Source of the DNA: an uncultured Candidatus Binatia bacterium
GTDB taxonomy: Bacteria > Desulfobacterota > Binatia > UBA9968 > JAJDTQ01
Direction of reading: 5' to 3'
Length of the DNA stretch: 64,000 bases
Assembly (NCBI GenBank): GCA_958295985.1
Contig: OY282432.1
Location: 2,761,001-2,825,000, forward strand
This document shows, piece after piece, positions 8,642 to 16,765 of this stretch (position 1 is its first letter; each line of letters starts with the position of its first letter). The notes under the pieces are model-generated. The model did no database searches. It was not told the origin of the DNA and was given only the letters and a program-made list of their open reading frames with translations. The position numbers and the translations under genes were made by a program.

Positions 8642-9682
8642 CTATTTCCTGACCAGAAAGGACAGGCTTTCCTTCACGTGCTGAGGCATGTTGATGATCT
8701 CGTCCACGAGCCTCTCTACATCCGGACCCGAGACGGGGGTGATCACGAGCTTGGCCTTCTTGGCTTCGGCCAGCATCTGCGGGTCTTTCAGGGTCTTGGC
8801 ATAGGCCGTTCGGAGGATCTCCAGCCGGTCCTTGGGGGTGCCCGGCGGGAGCGCCAGCATCCTCTGGAACGCCATCTGGGAGGCCCACGAGTTGTAGATC
8901 TGGAGGCCTTCCTTGCTCTTGATCACGTCCTTGAACAGCGGCAGGTTTTTGGTCTCCGGATCCTGATAACTGTGGCTGTCGATGACGAAGGGCACGAGCT
9001 TCTGTCCGCCTTCGGCATCCAGCATGCTCCTGGCCGTGACCCTCATGGATTCCCACTGGGAGCAGAAGCCGTCGACTTCACGGCCCTCCAGCGCCAGCCG
9101 TATGGTAGCCGTTCCCCGGTACCCGGTGATAAGCTTGAAGTTCGTGCCCATGACCTTGTTCATGATCACCGGGATGTCGTAGCCGGTGGAGCCCGCCCGG
9201 GTGGCGCCCATCTTGATGGGCTCCTTGGAGGCGAGCACGTCCTTCAACGTGGTCTTCCCGGTGAAGGCCATCATCATGCACACGATTTCGCCCCTGCTGG
9301 GGGCTCCGACCCATTCCAGCTTCTCGAAAGGCACCGTGACCTTCTTGTCGCCGAGGCTCTTCTGCACGATGAGCGAGTTGTTGAAGACGGCCCCGGTGAG
9401 GCCGTCAGGCCTGGCGCGCCGGCCGACGTAGTTGGCCGAGATGAGGCTCCCGGCCCCGGTCATGTTCTGCACCAGCGTCGTGGGATTGCCGGGAACATAC
9501 TTGCTGAAGTAGCGCGCGATCAGCCGTGTGTAGGTGTCGTAGCCGCCGCCCGGTGAGAAACCCACGATGAAGCGGAACGTCTTGCCTTTGTAGAAATCTT
9601 CGGCGTGCGCCGCGGCGCCCGCGAGGACCGCGGTTCCCAGGATGACGGCCGCGGCCAGACAACGTAAACCCTTGTGTTTCAT
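8642..9682 (-). CDS. Bug/TctC-family tripartite tricarboxylate transporter binding protein (orphan)
   Basis: A protein of 346 residues with a signal peptide (basic start, hydrophobic core CLAAAVILGTAVLAGAAAHA, cleavage likely after AHA). The mature part has KGKTFRFIVGFSPGGGYDTY and the NPTTLVQNMTGAGS segment of Bug proteins. These periplasmic receptors bind carboxylates for TctAB permeases. No permease genes are adjacent; the nearest TctA/TctB pair is at 34988-37152, which has its own TctC. It may feed that permease or one elsewhere. The end faces the ligase gene across the inverted repeat at 8593-8624. Confidence 0.9.
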   Translation of the reverse strand: MKHKGLRCLAAAVILGTAVLAGAAAHAEDFYKGKTFRFIVGFSPGGGYDTYTRLIARYFSKYVPGNPTTLVQNMTGAGSLISANYVGRRARPDGLTGAVFNNSLIVQKSLGDKKVTVPFEKLEWVGAPSRGEIVCMMMAFTGKTTLKDVLASKEPIKMGATRAGSTGYDIPVIMNKVMGTNFKLITGYRGTATIRLALEGREVDGFCSQWESMRVTARSMLDAEGGQKLVPFVIDSHSYQDPETKNLPLFKDVIKSKEGLQIYNSWASQMAFQRMLALPPGTPKDRLEILRTAYAKTLKDPQMLAEAKKAKLVITPVSGPDVERLVDEIINMPQHVKESLSFLVRK

Positions 9683-9818
9683 GGGTGTCCCTCCATTTTC
9701 GTGTTGGCCGGCGCCTTTGGCGCCGAGCCTCTTTGGCTACAGAAGTGACGCCGGGATGTCAAGACGCGCGTTGAGAAATACTCCGGCCGATGTTATGAAC
9801 TGAACGATGGAGGTACAC

Positions 9819-10052
9819 ATGGCAGAATCCATCATCCTGTTCACCCAGCCGGGTTGACCGCCTTGTCATCGAGAGAAGGAGTATCTTTCTCAAAAAGGCG
9901 TTGATTTCGTTGAGAAGAACATCCGCGAGGACCAGGAGGCCCTGAAGGATCTCCTGGCGCGGGGGTTCCAGAGCACACCCGTGGTCATCATTGACGGGGA
10001 GGCCGTGGTCGGCTTCGATCAGGATCGGATCGACTCTCTCCTCGGGCTCTGA
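9819..10052 (+). CDS. Candidate selenocysteine-containing glutaredoxin-like protein (in-frame TGA at 9855)
   Basis: Reading from ATG 9819 (GGAGG at 9809-9813, spacing 5) gives MAESIILFTQPG, then TGA (codon 13, 9855-9857), then PPCHREKEYLSQKG and an intact frame to the stop at 10050. With TGA as selenocysteine the protein has 77 residues, the usual glutaredoxin/NrdH size. It has a UPPC motif in place of CPPC, the cis-proline segment STPVV at about 52-56 and a glycine-phenylalanine near residue 65. The TGA sits exactly at the N-terminal redox Cys, the position where selenium occurs in other thioredoxin-fold selenoproteins. A hairpin follows it directly (separate entry). The alternative is a pseudogene made by one Cys-to-stop mutation; the 64 undamaged codons beyond and the hairpin argue against this. 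No sel genes are in the window. Confidence 0.75.
9855..9900 (+). promoter_or_regulatory. SECIS-like hairpin downstream of the in-frame TGA
   Basis: Immediately after the TGA, CGCCTT (9859-9864) pairs with AAGGCG (9895-9900). Inside, GAGAGAAG (9871-9878) pairs with CTTTCTC (9885-9891) with one wobble and one bulged A, leaving an apical loop near GAGTAT (9879-9884). The loop lies about 21 bases after the TGA, within the distance range of bacterial SECIS elements read by SelB. The structure was drawn by hand, not computed. Confidence 0.6.
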
Positions 10053-10116
10053 CACGAGGCCGTACCGCGGCCTTCGAATCACGGACGCAGGTTCTCCCGA
10101 CACGGTTCACGGGCCG

Positions 10117-12354
10117 CTACGGGCGCTGCGCGCGTTTGTCTTTCAAGGCTTTGACGATCCTCTCCGGCGTGAGGGGAAGGTCGTGGATGCGCACCCCCAC
10201 GGCGTCGAAAACTGCGTTGGCCATGACCGCGGGCGGCGGAATGATGGGCGGCTCGCCCACGCCCTTGGCGCCCAACGGGCCCGAGGCGCAGGGGTGCTGG
10301 ATCAGGTGCACTTCCACGGTCGGGGCGTCCAGCGCGCTGAAGATCTTGTAATCCAGCAGGTTGGGGTTGTTCATCTTTCCGTCGGTGAAGGTGCAGGCTT
10401 CACTCAGTGCCTGCCCAAGCCCCTGCATGACCCCTCCCTCCACCTGTCCCCGCACTGACAGCGGGTTGACGGCCGTTCCGACGTCCTGCACCGCCACGTA
10501 GCGAAGGATCCGTACGTGACCCGTGTCCGGGTCCACCGCGACTTCCGCGGCGTGGGCCGCCATGGCGGGGTGGGGGGTCAACCGGGATACGGACTGGGTG
10601 CTCACGATGGGCCCGCGTTCATGCTCCAGGGCCAGGTGCCCCACCTTGCGAAAGGACACGGTCCGTTCCGGGCTGCCCTTGACGAAAACCTTGCCGTCGT
10701 CGAGATCGAGGTCGCCGGGGTCGGCTTCCAGCGCGTCCGCGGCCACCTGTTGAATCTGTCGTTTCACTTCCCGCGCTGCCAGCAGCACCGCGCTGCCCAT
10801 GCTCTTCAGGGCCTGGCTGCCGGCGCTGATGGTGGAATGCGGCGCGAAGTCCGTATCCGCGGTGCGCACGTGGACGTCCTCGAGGGACACTCCGAGCACT
10901 TCCGCGGCGATCTGCGCCAGGGACGTGCTGGCGCCGCTCAGGTCCACCACACCCGTCAGGATCGCGATGGTGCCGTCCTCGTTCAGCTTGACGCCGGCGC
11001 TGGACGCCATGCCGCCCACCAGCCAGTGGGCCACGGCCATGCCCCGTCCGGTGTGGTCGCCGGGCGCTTTGGGGGCCGCACTCATCACCTCCGCGGCCTT
11101 CAGCAGGGTCTCCCTGGCGTGCACGTCCTCCAACCGGGCGCCGGCGGGGGTCTCGTCCCCGTTCTCCATGGCGTTCCTGAGGCGCATATCCAGCGGGTCG
11201 ATGCCGAGCTCGTGGGCCATGATGTCGATCTGTGACTCGGACGCGAACGTAAGCTGAGGACCGGCCGGACCCCGGTAGGCTCCGCAAGTGGGGGTGTTGG
11301 TGTAAACACAGTAACTGTCGATCTTGAGATGGGGGATGCGGTAGGGTCCCGGCGCCCGCACCGCCGCGCCCTGGCTGATCATGACCCCCGAGCCGGCCGA
11401 GTATCCGGTCCCGAGCACGAGTTCGATCTCCCGGGCCATGATGGCGCCGTCGAGCTTGACCCCGGTCTTGTAGCGCAGATGGAACGGGTGCCTGGGGTTG
11501 GTGGTCTGGAAATCCTCGCTGCGGCTCATGACGATGCGCACCGGCCGGCGGGCCTTGCGCGCCAGCGCCACCGCCGCGGGCTCGATGGTGGGATGGATCT
11601 TGCCGCCGAAGCCGCCGCCGATCTCGGTGGGGATGACCCGGACCCTGGTCATGGGCATACGCAGTATCTGCGCGATGGCAGCGCGTAGCGGGAACTGGGC
11701 CTGGGTGGGGACCCACACCGTGGCCTTGCCCGAGGCGTCGAAGCGCGCCAGCGCCGTGTGGGGCTCGATGTAGGTCTGGTGCACCATGGGCGCATGGAAC
11801 CGGTGCTCGAAGATCCGGTCCGACTGCGCGAATCCCTGCTCCACGTCACCGCGCACGATCCGCTTGTGACCGCACACGTTGCCGTGACGGTCTCCGACCC
11901 CGGCCTGGGCGAAGTAGTCGGCGTAGCCCTCGTGGATCAGCGGCGCGTCCGGCTCCATGGCTTCCGGCCCCGAGGTGACCGCTGGGAGTACCTCGTAGTC
12001 CACTTCGATGAGCCGCGCCGCCTCCTCCGCGGTCTCCTCGTCCACCGCGGCTACGGCTGCGATCCGGTCGCCGGCGTAGCGGACCTTGGCGCTGGCGAAG
12101 TACTCCTCGTCGCCGACGAACCTTCCGTAGCGGACGGGCGGCACGTCGGCCGCGGTGACCACGGCCCTGACGCCCGGGAGCCGCTCGGCCCGCTCGGTAC
12201 GAATGGCGGTGATGCGCGCGTGGGCGTGCGGACTCAGGACCATCTTGCCGTAGAGGACCCGGCCTCCCGGCGCAGCGTCGGCGCCGAACACCGACTGCCC
12301 CGTGACCTTTTCGAGAACCTCGACCCTGGGAAGCTCCTGCCCGACGACCTTCAT
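10117..12354 (-). CDS. Molybdenum hydroxylase large subunit (xanthine dehydrogenase/CoxL family)
   Basis: A protein of 745 residues carrying the molybdopterin-binding subunit. It has an N-terminal ald_Xan domain (VTGQSVFGADAAPGGRVLYG), then IGGGFGGKIHPTIEP and GAYRGPAGPQLTFASESQID, and the C-terminal VGEPPIIPPPAVMANAVFDA near the pterin site. Family members hydroxylate N-heterocycles, purines, aldehydes or aromatic acyl compounds. It lacks the AYRCSFR loop of form I CO dehydrogenase, so CO oxidation is not supported. The start ATG at 12354 overlaps the TGA of the iron-sulfur subunit (ATGA). It is the last gene of a medium-small-large operon. Confidence 0.92.
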   Translation of the reverse strand: MKVVGQELPRVEVLEKVTGQSVFGADAAPGGRVLYGKMVLSPHAHARITAIRTERAERLPGVRAVVTAADVPPVRYGRFVGDEEYFASAKVRYAGDRIAAVAAVDEETAEEAARLIEVDYEVLPAVTSGPEAMEPDAPLIHEGYADYFAQAGVGDRHGNVCGHKRIVRGDVEQGFAQSDRIFEHRFHAPMVHQTYIEPHTALARFDASGKATVWVPTQAQFPLRAAIAQILRMPMTRVRVIPTEIGGGFGGKIHPTIEPAAVALARKARRPVRIVMSRSEDFQTTNPRHPFHLRYKTGVKLDGAIMAREIELVLGTGYSAGSGVMISQGAAVRAPGPYRIPHLKIDSYCVYTNTPTCGAYRGPAGPQLTFASESQIDIMAHELGIDPLDMRLRNAMENGDETPAGARLEDVHARETLLKAAEVMSAAPKAPGDHTGRGMAVAHWLVGGMASSAGVKLNEDGTIAILTGVVDLSGASTSLAQIAAEVLGVSLEDVHVRTADTDFAPHSTISAGSQALKSMGSAVLLAAREVKRQIQQVAADALEADPGDLDLDDGKVFVKGSPERTVSFRKVGHLALEHERGPIVSTQSVSRLTPHPAMAAHAAEVAVDPDTGHVRILRYVAVQDVGTAVNPLSVRGQVEGGVMQGLGQALSEACTFTDGKMNNPNLLDYKIFSALDAPTVEVHLIQHPCASGPLGAKGVGEPPIIPPPAVMANAVFDAVGVRIHDLPLTPERIVKALKDKRAQRP

Positions 12355-12824
12355 GATTCCTTCGCTGCCTCCATGACCGCGTGGATGATGGTGCCGTAGC
12401 CGGTGCAGCGGCACAGGTTGCCGGCGATGCCGTGGGAAATCTCTTCGCGCGTGGGGGAGGGGTTACGGTCCAGCAGGGATTTGCAGGCCATGAGCATGCC
12501 CGGAGTGCAGTAACCGCACTGGGCCGCTCCCGCGGCGGCGAAGGCCCGCTGCAACGGGTGCAGGTCCTCCCCGTCGGCCAGCCCTTCCACCGTCTCGATA
12601 AACTGTCCGTCGGCCTCCGCCGCCAGGATCAGGCAGGCATCCACGAGCCGGCCGTCGAGGATCACGGAGCAGGCGCCGCATTCCCCCTCGCTGCAGCCCT
12701 CCTTGGTGCCGGTGAGGCCCAGGTCGTCGCGCAGGAAGTCCAGCAGCGAGCGCGTGGCCGGCACCTCCTCCCGAAAGGGCTCGCCGTTGACGGTGACGGT
12801 GATCCGGATCCGATCGACCTCCAT
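12351..12824 (-). CDS. Molybdenum hydroxylase [2Fe-2S] small subunit
   Basis: A protein of 157 residues with two [2Fe-2S] clusters. The plant-ferredoxin-type cluster uses Cys 44, 49, 52 and 64 (GCSEGECGACSV ... ACLIL). The helical one uses Cys 103, 106, 138 and 140 (CGYCTPGM ... CRCTGYG). It passes electrons from the molybdenum centre to the FAD subunit. It overlaps the FAD subunit stop by one base (TGATG) and the large-subunit start by four, so the three subunits are translationally coupled and made in fixed ratio. Confidence 0.95.
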   Translation of the reverse strand: MEVDRIRITVTVNGEPFREEVPATRSLLDFLRDDLGLTGTKEGCSEGECGACSVILDGRLVDACLILAAEADGQFIETVEGLADGEDLHPLQRAFAAAGAAQCGYCTPGMLMACKSLLDRNPSPTREEISHGIAGNLCRCTGYGTIIHAVMEAAKES

Positions 12825-13684
12825 CAGGCGTCGCCTCGCGCGCGTTGAAACGCGCCCTCGATGGCCCGCCGGGTGAGCACCCGGACCATCTCTCGCCGGT
12901 AACCGGCGCCGGCGCGCACGTCGTCGATGGGTTGGGCCTCATCCGCGGCGCACTCCGCGGCCTCTTCGGCCATCCTGGGGCTGAAACGCTGGCCCTTGAG
13001 ACGGCCCTCCGCGGACGCCGCCCGTAGCGGCGTCGGTCCCACCGCGCCCAGCGCGATGCGCGCGTCCACGACCACGCCGTCTTCGCCCAGTCGCACGAAC
13101 GCCGCACAGTTCACGACGGCGATGTCCATGGCGGTGCGCACGCAGCGTTGGAACGCGCTGCCGGCGCGGGCCGGCATGGCCGGGATGAGGATCGCCGTCA
13201 GCAACTCGCGGTCCCGCAACGCGGTCCGGCCCGGGCCCAGGAACAGTCGCTCCACCGGCACCTCCCGGGTTCCATCCGCAGCCGTAGCCTCCACCACCGC
13301 GCCCAGCGCCATGAGCGGGGTGGCCGTGTCCGCGGCCGGGGATGCGTTGGCCAGGTTGCCGCCCACCGTGGCCCGGTTGCGGGTTTGGATCGAGCCCACC
13401 GCCCGGGCTGACCGAGCCAGGGCATCGTAGTCGTTGCGGATCAGGGAGGAGGCGGCCAGGGTCTCCATGAGGGTCAGGGCGCCGATGCGCAGTCCCCGGT
13501 CCGAAGGCTCGATCCGGTCCAGTGCCGGGATCCGTTTGAGATCGACGACCGTGTCCGGTTGCGTCTGCCGGCGCTCCATCCTGAGAAACAGATCCGTTCC
13601 GCCGGCCAGCGGAACCGCCTTCGGCGTCAACAATGCAAGGGCCTCGTCGAGGCTGCGGGGCGCGTGAAAGTCAAAAGCCCTCAT
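12824..13684 (-). CDS. Molybdenum hydroxylase FAD subunit (CoxM-like)
   Basis: A protein of 286 residues with the two FAD-pyrophosphate motifs of the family: PLAGGTD near residues 25-31 and ATVGGNLANASPAAD near residues 107-121. It accepts electrons from the iron-sulfur subunit and hands them to an electron acceptor. It is the first gene of the operon; its ATG at 13684 is preceded by about 140 bases shared with the oppositely oriented accessory gene at 13827. A paralogous operon with the same gene order is at 61695-64000. Confidence 0.92.
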   Translation of the reverse strand: MRAFDFHAPRSLDEALALLTPKAVPLAGGTDLFLRMERRQTQPDTVVDLKRIPALDRIEPSDRGLRIGALTLMETLAASSLIRNDYDALARSARAVGSIQTRNRATVGGNLANASPAADTATPLMALGAVVEATAADGTREVPVERLFLGPGRTALRDRELLTAILIPAMPARAGSAFQRCVRTAMDIAVVNCAAFVRLGEDGVVVDARIALGAVGPTPLRAASAEGRLKGQRFSPRMAEEAAECAADEAQPIDDVRAGAGYRREMVRVLTRRAIEGAFQRARGDA

Positions 13685-13826
13685 GGTCAGCGGCCATTCA
13701 TCGCACTTTTCGGCGGGCGATGCAATTCGGCAGTAAGGGCTTGACGGTCGGGTGAGGATTCACTAGGCGACCCGTGCGTCGGTGGTGTGTGTAGAAAACC
13801 AAGGCGGTGGTGAGGAGGTGACGGTC

Positions 13827-14210
13827 ATGGAAGTGCGAGGGTATGACGGAGACGCGGGCTTCAGGATTCAGTCCGCGAGCCTGATGTCGGCAGTGGTGGA
13901 CACCTTGACAAACCCGGAGGTGTTGCGAGAGCGGGTCGCGTTGTGGCTTGAAAAGGTCGGTTGGTGGCGTGCGAGCCTGAGCGCCGCCGGCGAAGCGGTC
14001 AAGTACGACGTGGTGGTTGAGTTGAGAGACGAGAGCGATGAAGCGGAGTTGTCGGTGGAAGTGTGGCGCACGAATGCGGAGGTCCACACGAGGGAGTTTC
14101 GGAGCGCTGGCAAGCTGTTGTCGGCGCGCCCGTGGCGCCCGGATTCGGTGGTGACGGCTGACGCGGTGGTGTCCTTGCGGACCGCGTTGGGGTTGTCCGG
14201 CGCGGGCTGA
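13827..14210 (+). CDS. Hypothetical protein
   Basis: A protein of 127 residues starting MEVRGYDGDAGFRIQSAS, with GAGGAGG at 13812-13818 as ribosome site. It has a predicted helical first half and a strand-rich middle (KYDVVVELRDESDEAELSVEV). I recognise no family. No signal peptide or membrane segment is seen. The gene starts a stretch of orphan genes between the molybdenum hydroxylase operon and the radical SAM gene, with more TTG and GTG codons than its neighbours, consistent with acquired DNA. Confidence 0.5.
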   Translation: MEVRGYDGDAGFRIQSASLMSAVVDTLTNPEVLRERVALWLEKVGWWRASLSAAGEAVKYDVVVELRDESDEAELSVEVWRTNAEVHTREFRSAGKLLSARPWRPDSVVTADAVVSLRTALGLSGAG

Positions 14211-14303
14211 CATTTCGGGTGATGCGCGCGAGCCCGCCAACAGCACGTTGTTGCTGATCGTCTTCCAGTTCATACGATTCTCCTGTCAGTCGGCGCCTGG
14301 AGA

Positions 14304-14579
14304 CTATCGGGCAGTTTCGTTCAGTTTCGCAATCTCGTTCCGAATAGCGGCTTGCAGCGTGTCCGGCAAGATAAACCAGGTCGGCAGTCCCCGCGATTGT
14401 GGATTACCCAGCTCTCCTTCCTTGCCGTTCCAGCGTATGGCGAGCACGTCATGCCAGCGGCCGTTCGGTCCACCGTCCCACTGTCCTTCTGCGACCGACC
14501 ACTCCTCGTGCTCGTCCCTGTATATGACCTCGCCTAACCGCCACCGTCCCTTGGGACTGGTTACATGCTCCGGTTTCAT
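14304..14579 (-). CDS. Hypothetical protein
   Basis: A protein of 91 residues starting MKPEHVTSPKGRWRLGEVIY at ATG 14579, with GGAGG eight bases upstream; a longer frame begins at TTG 14594. It is rich in Trp, with a compact strand-turn pattern (EEWSVAEGQWDGG, WHDVLAIRWNGKEGELGNP) and a C-terminal helix. It looks like a small soluble single-domain protein of unknown role. It lies within the 13.7-17.4 kb accessory stretch. On the same strand, a possible gene start with a strong ribosome site lies downstream at 14273 but decays quickly. Confidence 0.55.
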   Translation of the reverse strand: MKPEHVTSPKGRWRLGEVIYRDEHEEWSVAEGQWDGGPNGRWHDVLAIRWNGKEGELGNPQSRGLPTWFILPDTLQAAIRNEIAKLNETAR

Positions 14580-14873
14580 ATCAATGTCCTCCAAAGAAGT
14601 AAGATAGAGGTACTTATAACATAGCTTATGGAGACGTCAAGGCCAGTCGCCTCCCCTGTCCCTGGTTCTCAAACACCAAGTCAACCCCGGACTGCTGTTC
14701 AGTGAGTTCGACGGGGAGCTTCAGTAAACGGAGGCACGGGTGGGTTCAGAGTAGTTGGGCGGTAGTTGTGGCGGTGTTAAAGTCTCCGGACGGCCGCGTG
14801 AGCCGGAGGGGATTTTGACACCTAAGAAATCGGGACCCGGCGCGATCCAGAAGTTCGATTTGAGGAGACGAAC

Positions 14874-15227
14874 GTGAACGACAGCAATTCTGCCGGCAAA
14901 GCGAAGTTCGAGAAGCTGCTGACGGCGTGCGCGGTGGACGCGGCGCTGTTCCACGAAACATCGGTCCGGTTGGTTGAGGAGTACAAGACGGGCTGGCTGG
15001 CGGGCATGGTGGACACGGTGCGCCACGCTGAGGAGATTGCCGGTCGGCTGACAGAGCACACGCGGCTGTTGTTGGCGTTGGTGGTCTCGCCAACCGACGA
15101 GCCGGTTGACGCCGAACCCGAGGACCGGGACCCGGAGCCCACGCCGTCGACGCTTTACCGGGATGCGTGCGGAGAGTACGTCATGGTGTCGTTGACCGAG
15201 CCCGTGGAGCCTGGCGCCCGTGGGTGA
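14874..15227 (+). CDS. Hypothetical protein
   Basis: A protein of 117 residues starting at GTG 14874 with GAGGAG upstream. It is largely helical for about 75 residues (KFEKLLTACAVDAALFHETS onward) and then has an acidic, proline-rich linker and a short tail. I recognise no family. Its end overlaps the start of the lipoprotein gene at 15220 by eight bases, so the two are likely co-translated. The 294 bases before it hold no gene I can support, only a GC hairpin near 14784-14808. Confidence 0.5.
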   Translation: MNDSNSAGKAKFEKLLTACAVDAALFHETSVRLVEEYKTGWLAGMVDTVRHAEEIAGRLTEHTRLLLALVVSPTDEPVDAEPEDRDPEPTPSTLYRDACGEYVMVSLTEPVEPGARG

Positions 15228-15831
15228 TTCGGTGCGCCGGGGTGTGTGGTGCCTCTTGGTGGCGGCGTTGGCGTTGGTGGTGTCGGGGTGTGGCGGGTCG
15301 GCGGCGCGGGTGGATGGCGACGAGAAAGAGGTGACAGAGCGGGTCGGGAATTGGTGGGTGCATCGGGGTGTGGACAAGTTCACCGACGAGGAGCAGAAGC
15401 CGGCTGCGTTTGTGTTCTCGAAGGAGCGGCAGTGCGTGCGCCGGGAGAGTCAGCATTTGTCGTTGAGGTGTGCGCCGGCTGGCGGGGTTAGATCTCTGTG
15501 GGTTTCGGGATGCGACATGGGGGGAAGCACTGTGTTGCGGATTGATCTTCGCGTGGGTCACGGGAAGGCTTGGAGCGAGTCGTGGGTGTCGTCGGGAGAT
15601 GGGGCGGTCCAGATGACGGCGGCGGAGTGGTTGGAGGATCTGGGACCCCCGCAGGATACGCCGGACAACCGGAGGTTGTTTAAGGCGGCACGCCGGTGGC
15701 TGTTGACGCGGATGGAGAAGGCGGACATCCCGAGGTTGTTGATACGGGGTGGTGGTCGGGAAGCGGAGTTTGACATCACGGGCATTCGGGCGGTGGCGCC
15801 GCTTATGGCGGAGGCTTGCGGGGGGAAGTAG
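15220..15831 (+). CDS. Putative lipoprotein of unknown function
   Basis: A protein of 203 residues with a lipoprotein signal: basic start, hydrophobic core CLLVAALALVVSGCG, and lipobox LVVSGC, so Cys 24 is the likely lipidated residue. The mature domain contains four further Cys (QCVRRES, LRCAP, GCDMGG, EACGG) that could form disulfides in the periplasm. No family is recognised. It overlaps the preceding 117-residue gene and is followed by a terminator-like hairpin at 15878, so the pair forms a short transcription unit. Confidence 0.6.
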   Translation: MGDSVRRGVWCLLVAALALVVSGCGGSAARVDGDEKEVTERVGNWWVHRGVDKFTDEEQKPAAFVFSKERQCVRRESQHLSLRCAPAGGVRSLWVSGCDMGGSTVLRIDLRVGHGKAWSESWVSSGDGAVQMTAAEWLEDLGPPQDTPDNRRLFKAARRWLLTRMEKADIPRLLIRGGGREAEFDITGIRAVAPLMAEACGGK

Positions 15832-15877
15832 GCGAGCCCTTGGCATCCCCCCCGGTCGGCAAAAAGTGATTTGACCA

Positions 15878-15907
15878 CCGGGCGGATACCGTCCGGCTCC
15901 TTTTTTC
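15878..15907 (+). terminator. Rho-independent terminator-like hairpin
   Basis: CCGGGCGG (15878-15885) and CCGTCCGG (15889-15896) form an 8-bp stem with one wobble and a 3-base loop, followed by CTCC and six T residues. It lies 47 bases after the lipoprotein stop. Confidence 0.6.
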
Positions 15908-15972
15908 TGATGCCGAAGTGTAGTGCGCAATGGGGTTGCGCCGACCGCGTTACAGCGGAATCGTGAGAGGAT

Positions 15973-16131
15973 GGCGAAGTTCAGAAAGAGTCTTCAACCT
16001 GCCGAAGGGTGGACCGCATGGCGTCCCGACCCGGACCTTCCGCGAGTCCCGCGAGGTTAGACGGCAACGGGGTGTTGGTTTGCGCGCGCCGGCGCTACGC
16101 CGGGTGTCAGGTCTTCGACGGTGGTGTCCAT
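15973..16131 (-). pseudogene. Decayed tyrosine recombinase (N-terminal remnant)
   Basis: Starting at ATG 16131, which overlaps the TAA of small membrane protein copy 2 by one base, the frame reads MDTTVEDLTPGVAPARANQH, then PVAV and stops. Removing one base at the stop continues the protein as YLAGLAEGPGRDAMRSTLRQ before a second stop. This is the start of the core-binding domain of integron/phage-type tyrosine recombinases (VYLARLAPGSRRTM-like). A frameshift and loss of everything downstream make it non-functional. Its position after the small membrane protein mirrors the arrangement at 28771-29528. Confidence 0.6.
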
Positions 16132-16379
16132 TAGGTGTCTCCTTTCGGCGCTGTCCGGGCGATCACGGTTTCCATGCCGTGGATCAGTGCCCGTAGCGCT
16201 TCCATGCTCTCGCGGTGGCGCTGGTCCTGGTCGCGCCGGTGTTCGTCGAGCTGGCGGTCGCGCCGCTTGGCGGCTTCGGTCATGGCGCGAATGCCGACCC
16301 CGACGAGGGTGACGCCGGCTAGTCCGACGAGCAGCTGTCCGGCGCTGATGGCGAGGGTTGCGATTTCGTATTCGGTCAT
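16131..16379 (-). CDS. Small membrane protein, dispersed family copy 2
   Basis: A protein of 82 residues: one hydrophobic helix (about residues 6-33) and a charged tail. The membrane part matches copy 1 (5549-5812) and the tail ESMEALRALIHGMETVIART is identical to copy 3 (29223-29528). The upstream AAGGGAGGCACGCC leader resembles that of copy 3. Its TAA overlaps the ATG of a decayed tyrosine recombinase, so it was once translationally coupled to it. It may be an accessory protein of a mobile element; the function is unknown. Confidence 0.7.
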   Translation of the reverse strand: MTEYEIATLAISAGQLLVGLAGVTLVGVGIRAMTEAAKRRDRQLDEHRRDQDQRHRESMEALRALIHGMETVIARTAPKGDT

Positions 16380-16615
16380 GGCGTGCCTCCCTTACTGCTT
16401 ACGTTAATCAGCATACACCCGCAAGTTCCGTTCCACTCGCGTTGCTTGGCCTGGTAGTCCTTCGCGGCCTTGGCTATCCGCGCCTTGGCGGATTCAAGGT
16501 CGGATACGGTCTCGGGCTCGTCACCGCCGCCGCCCAGCTCGGGCGGCAACCCGGTGGCGGCGTTCCACCGGGTCGCCGGCGGCGCTTTCAGCCGCCGTGG
16601 TAGGGGCAACAACAA
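16376..16615 (-). CDS. Short hypothetical frame upstream of the small membrane protein
   Basis: A 79-codon frame whose TGA overlaps the ATG of small membrane protein copy 2. The middle part (DLESAKARIAKAAKDYQAKQ) looks like genuine helical coding sequence, but the N-terminus has no recognisable start and the last residues run through the leader of the next gene. It is probably the remnant or C-terminus of an upstream gene lost by rearrangement. No family is recognised. Confidence 0.3.
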   Translation of the reverse strand: MLLPLPRRLKAPPATRWNAATGLPPELGGGGDEPETVSDLESAKARIAKAAKDYQAKQREWNGTCGCMLINVSSKGGTP

Positions 16616-16765
16616 GCAGTGCTTGGCGGCGTGTCCGTACCAGTCGAGTAGAATTCGGTATCCCGTCTTGTCGGAAAGGAACGATTCTTGATAACCTCCA
16701 AGGACAACAGGAGCCGTCCACTCAGGCGGCGTTCGGTCCGAGGACTGGAAATGGAGGAGGGAAAC

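Noticed and set aside
10117..13684. Aerobic CO dehydrogenase (coxMSL)
   Set aside because: Gene order fits, but the large subunit has AYRGPAG rather than the AYRCSFR loop of form I enzymes.
14200..14273. Gene start MNWKTISNNVLLAGSRAS on the minus strand with a strong ribosome site
   Set aside because: After about 25 codons it becomes antisense to the gene at 13827 and shows no family; probably a remnant, too short to annotate.
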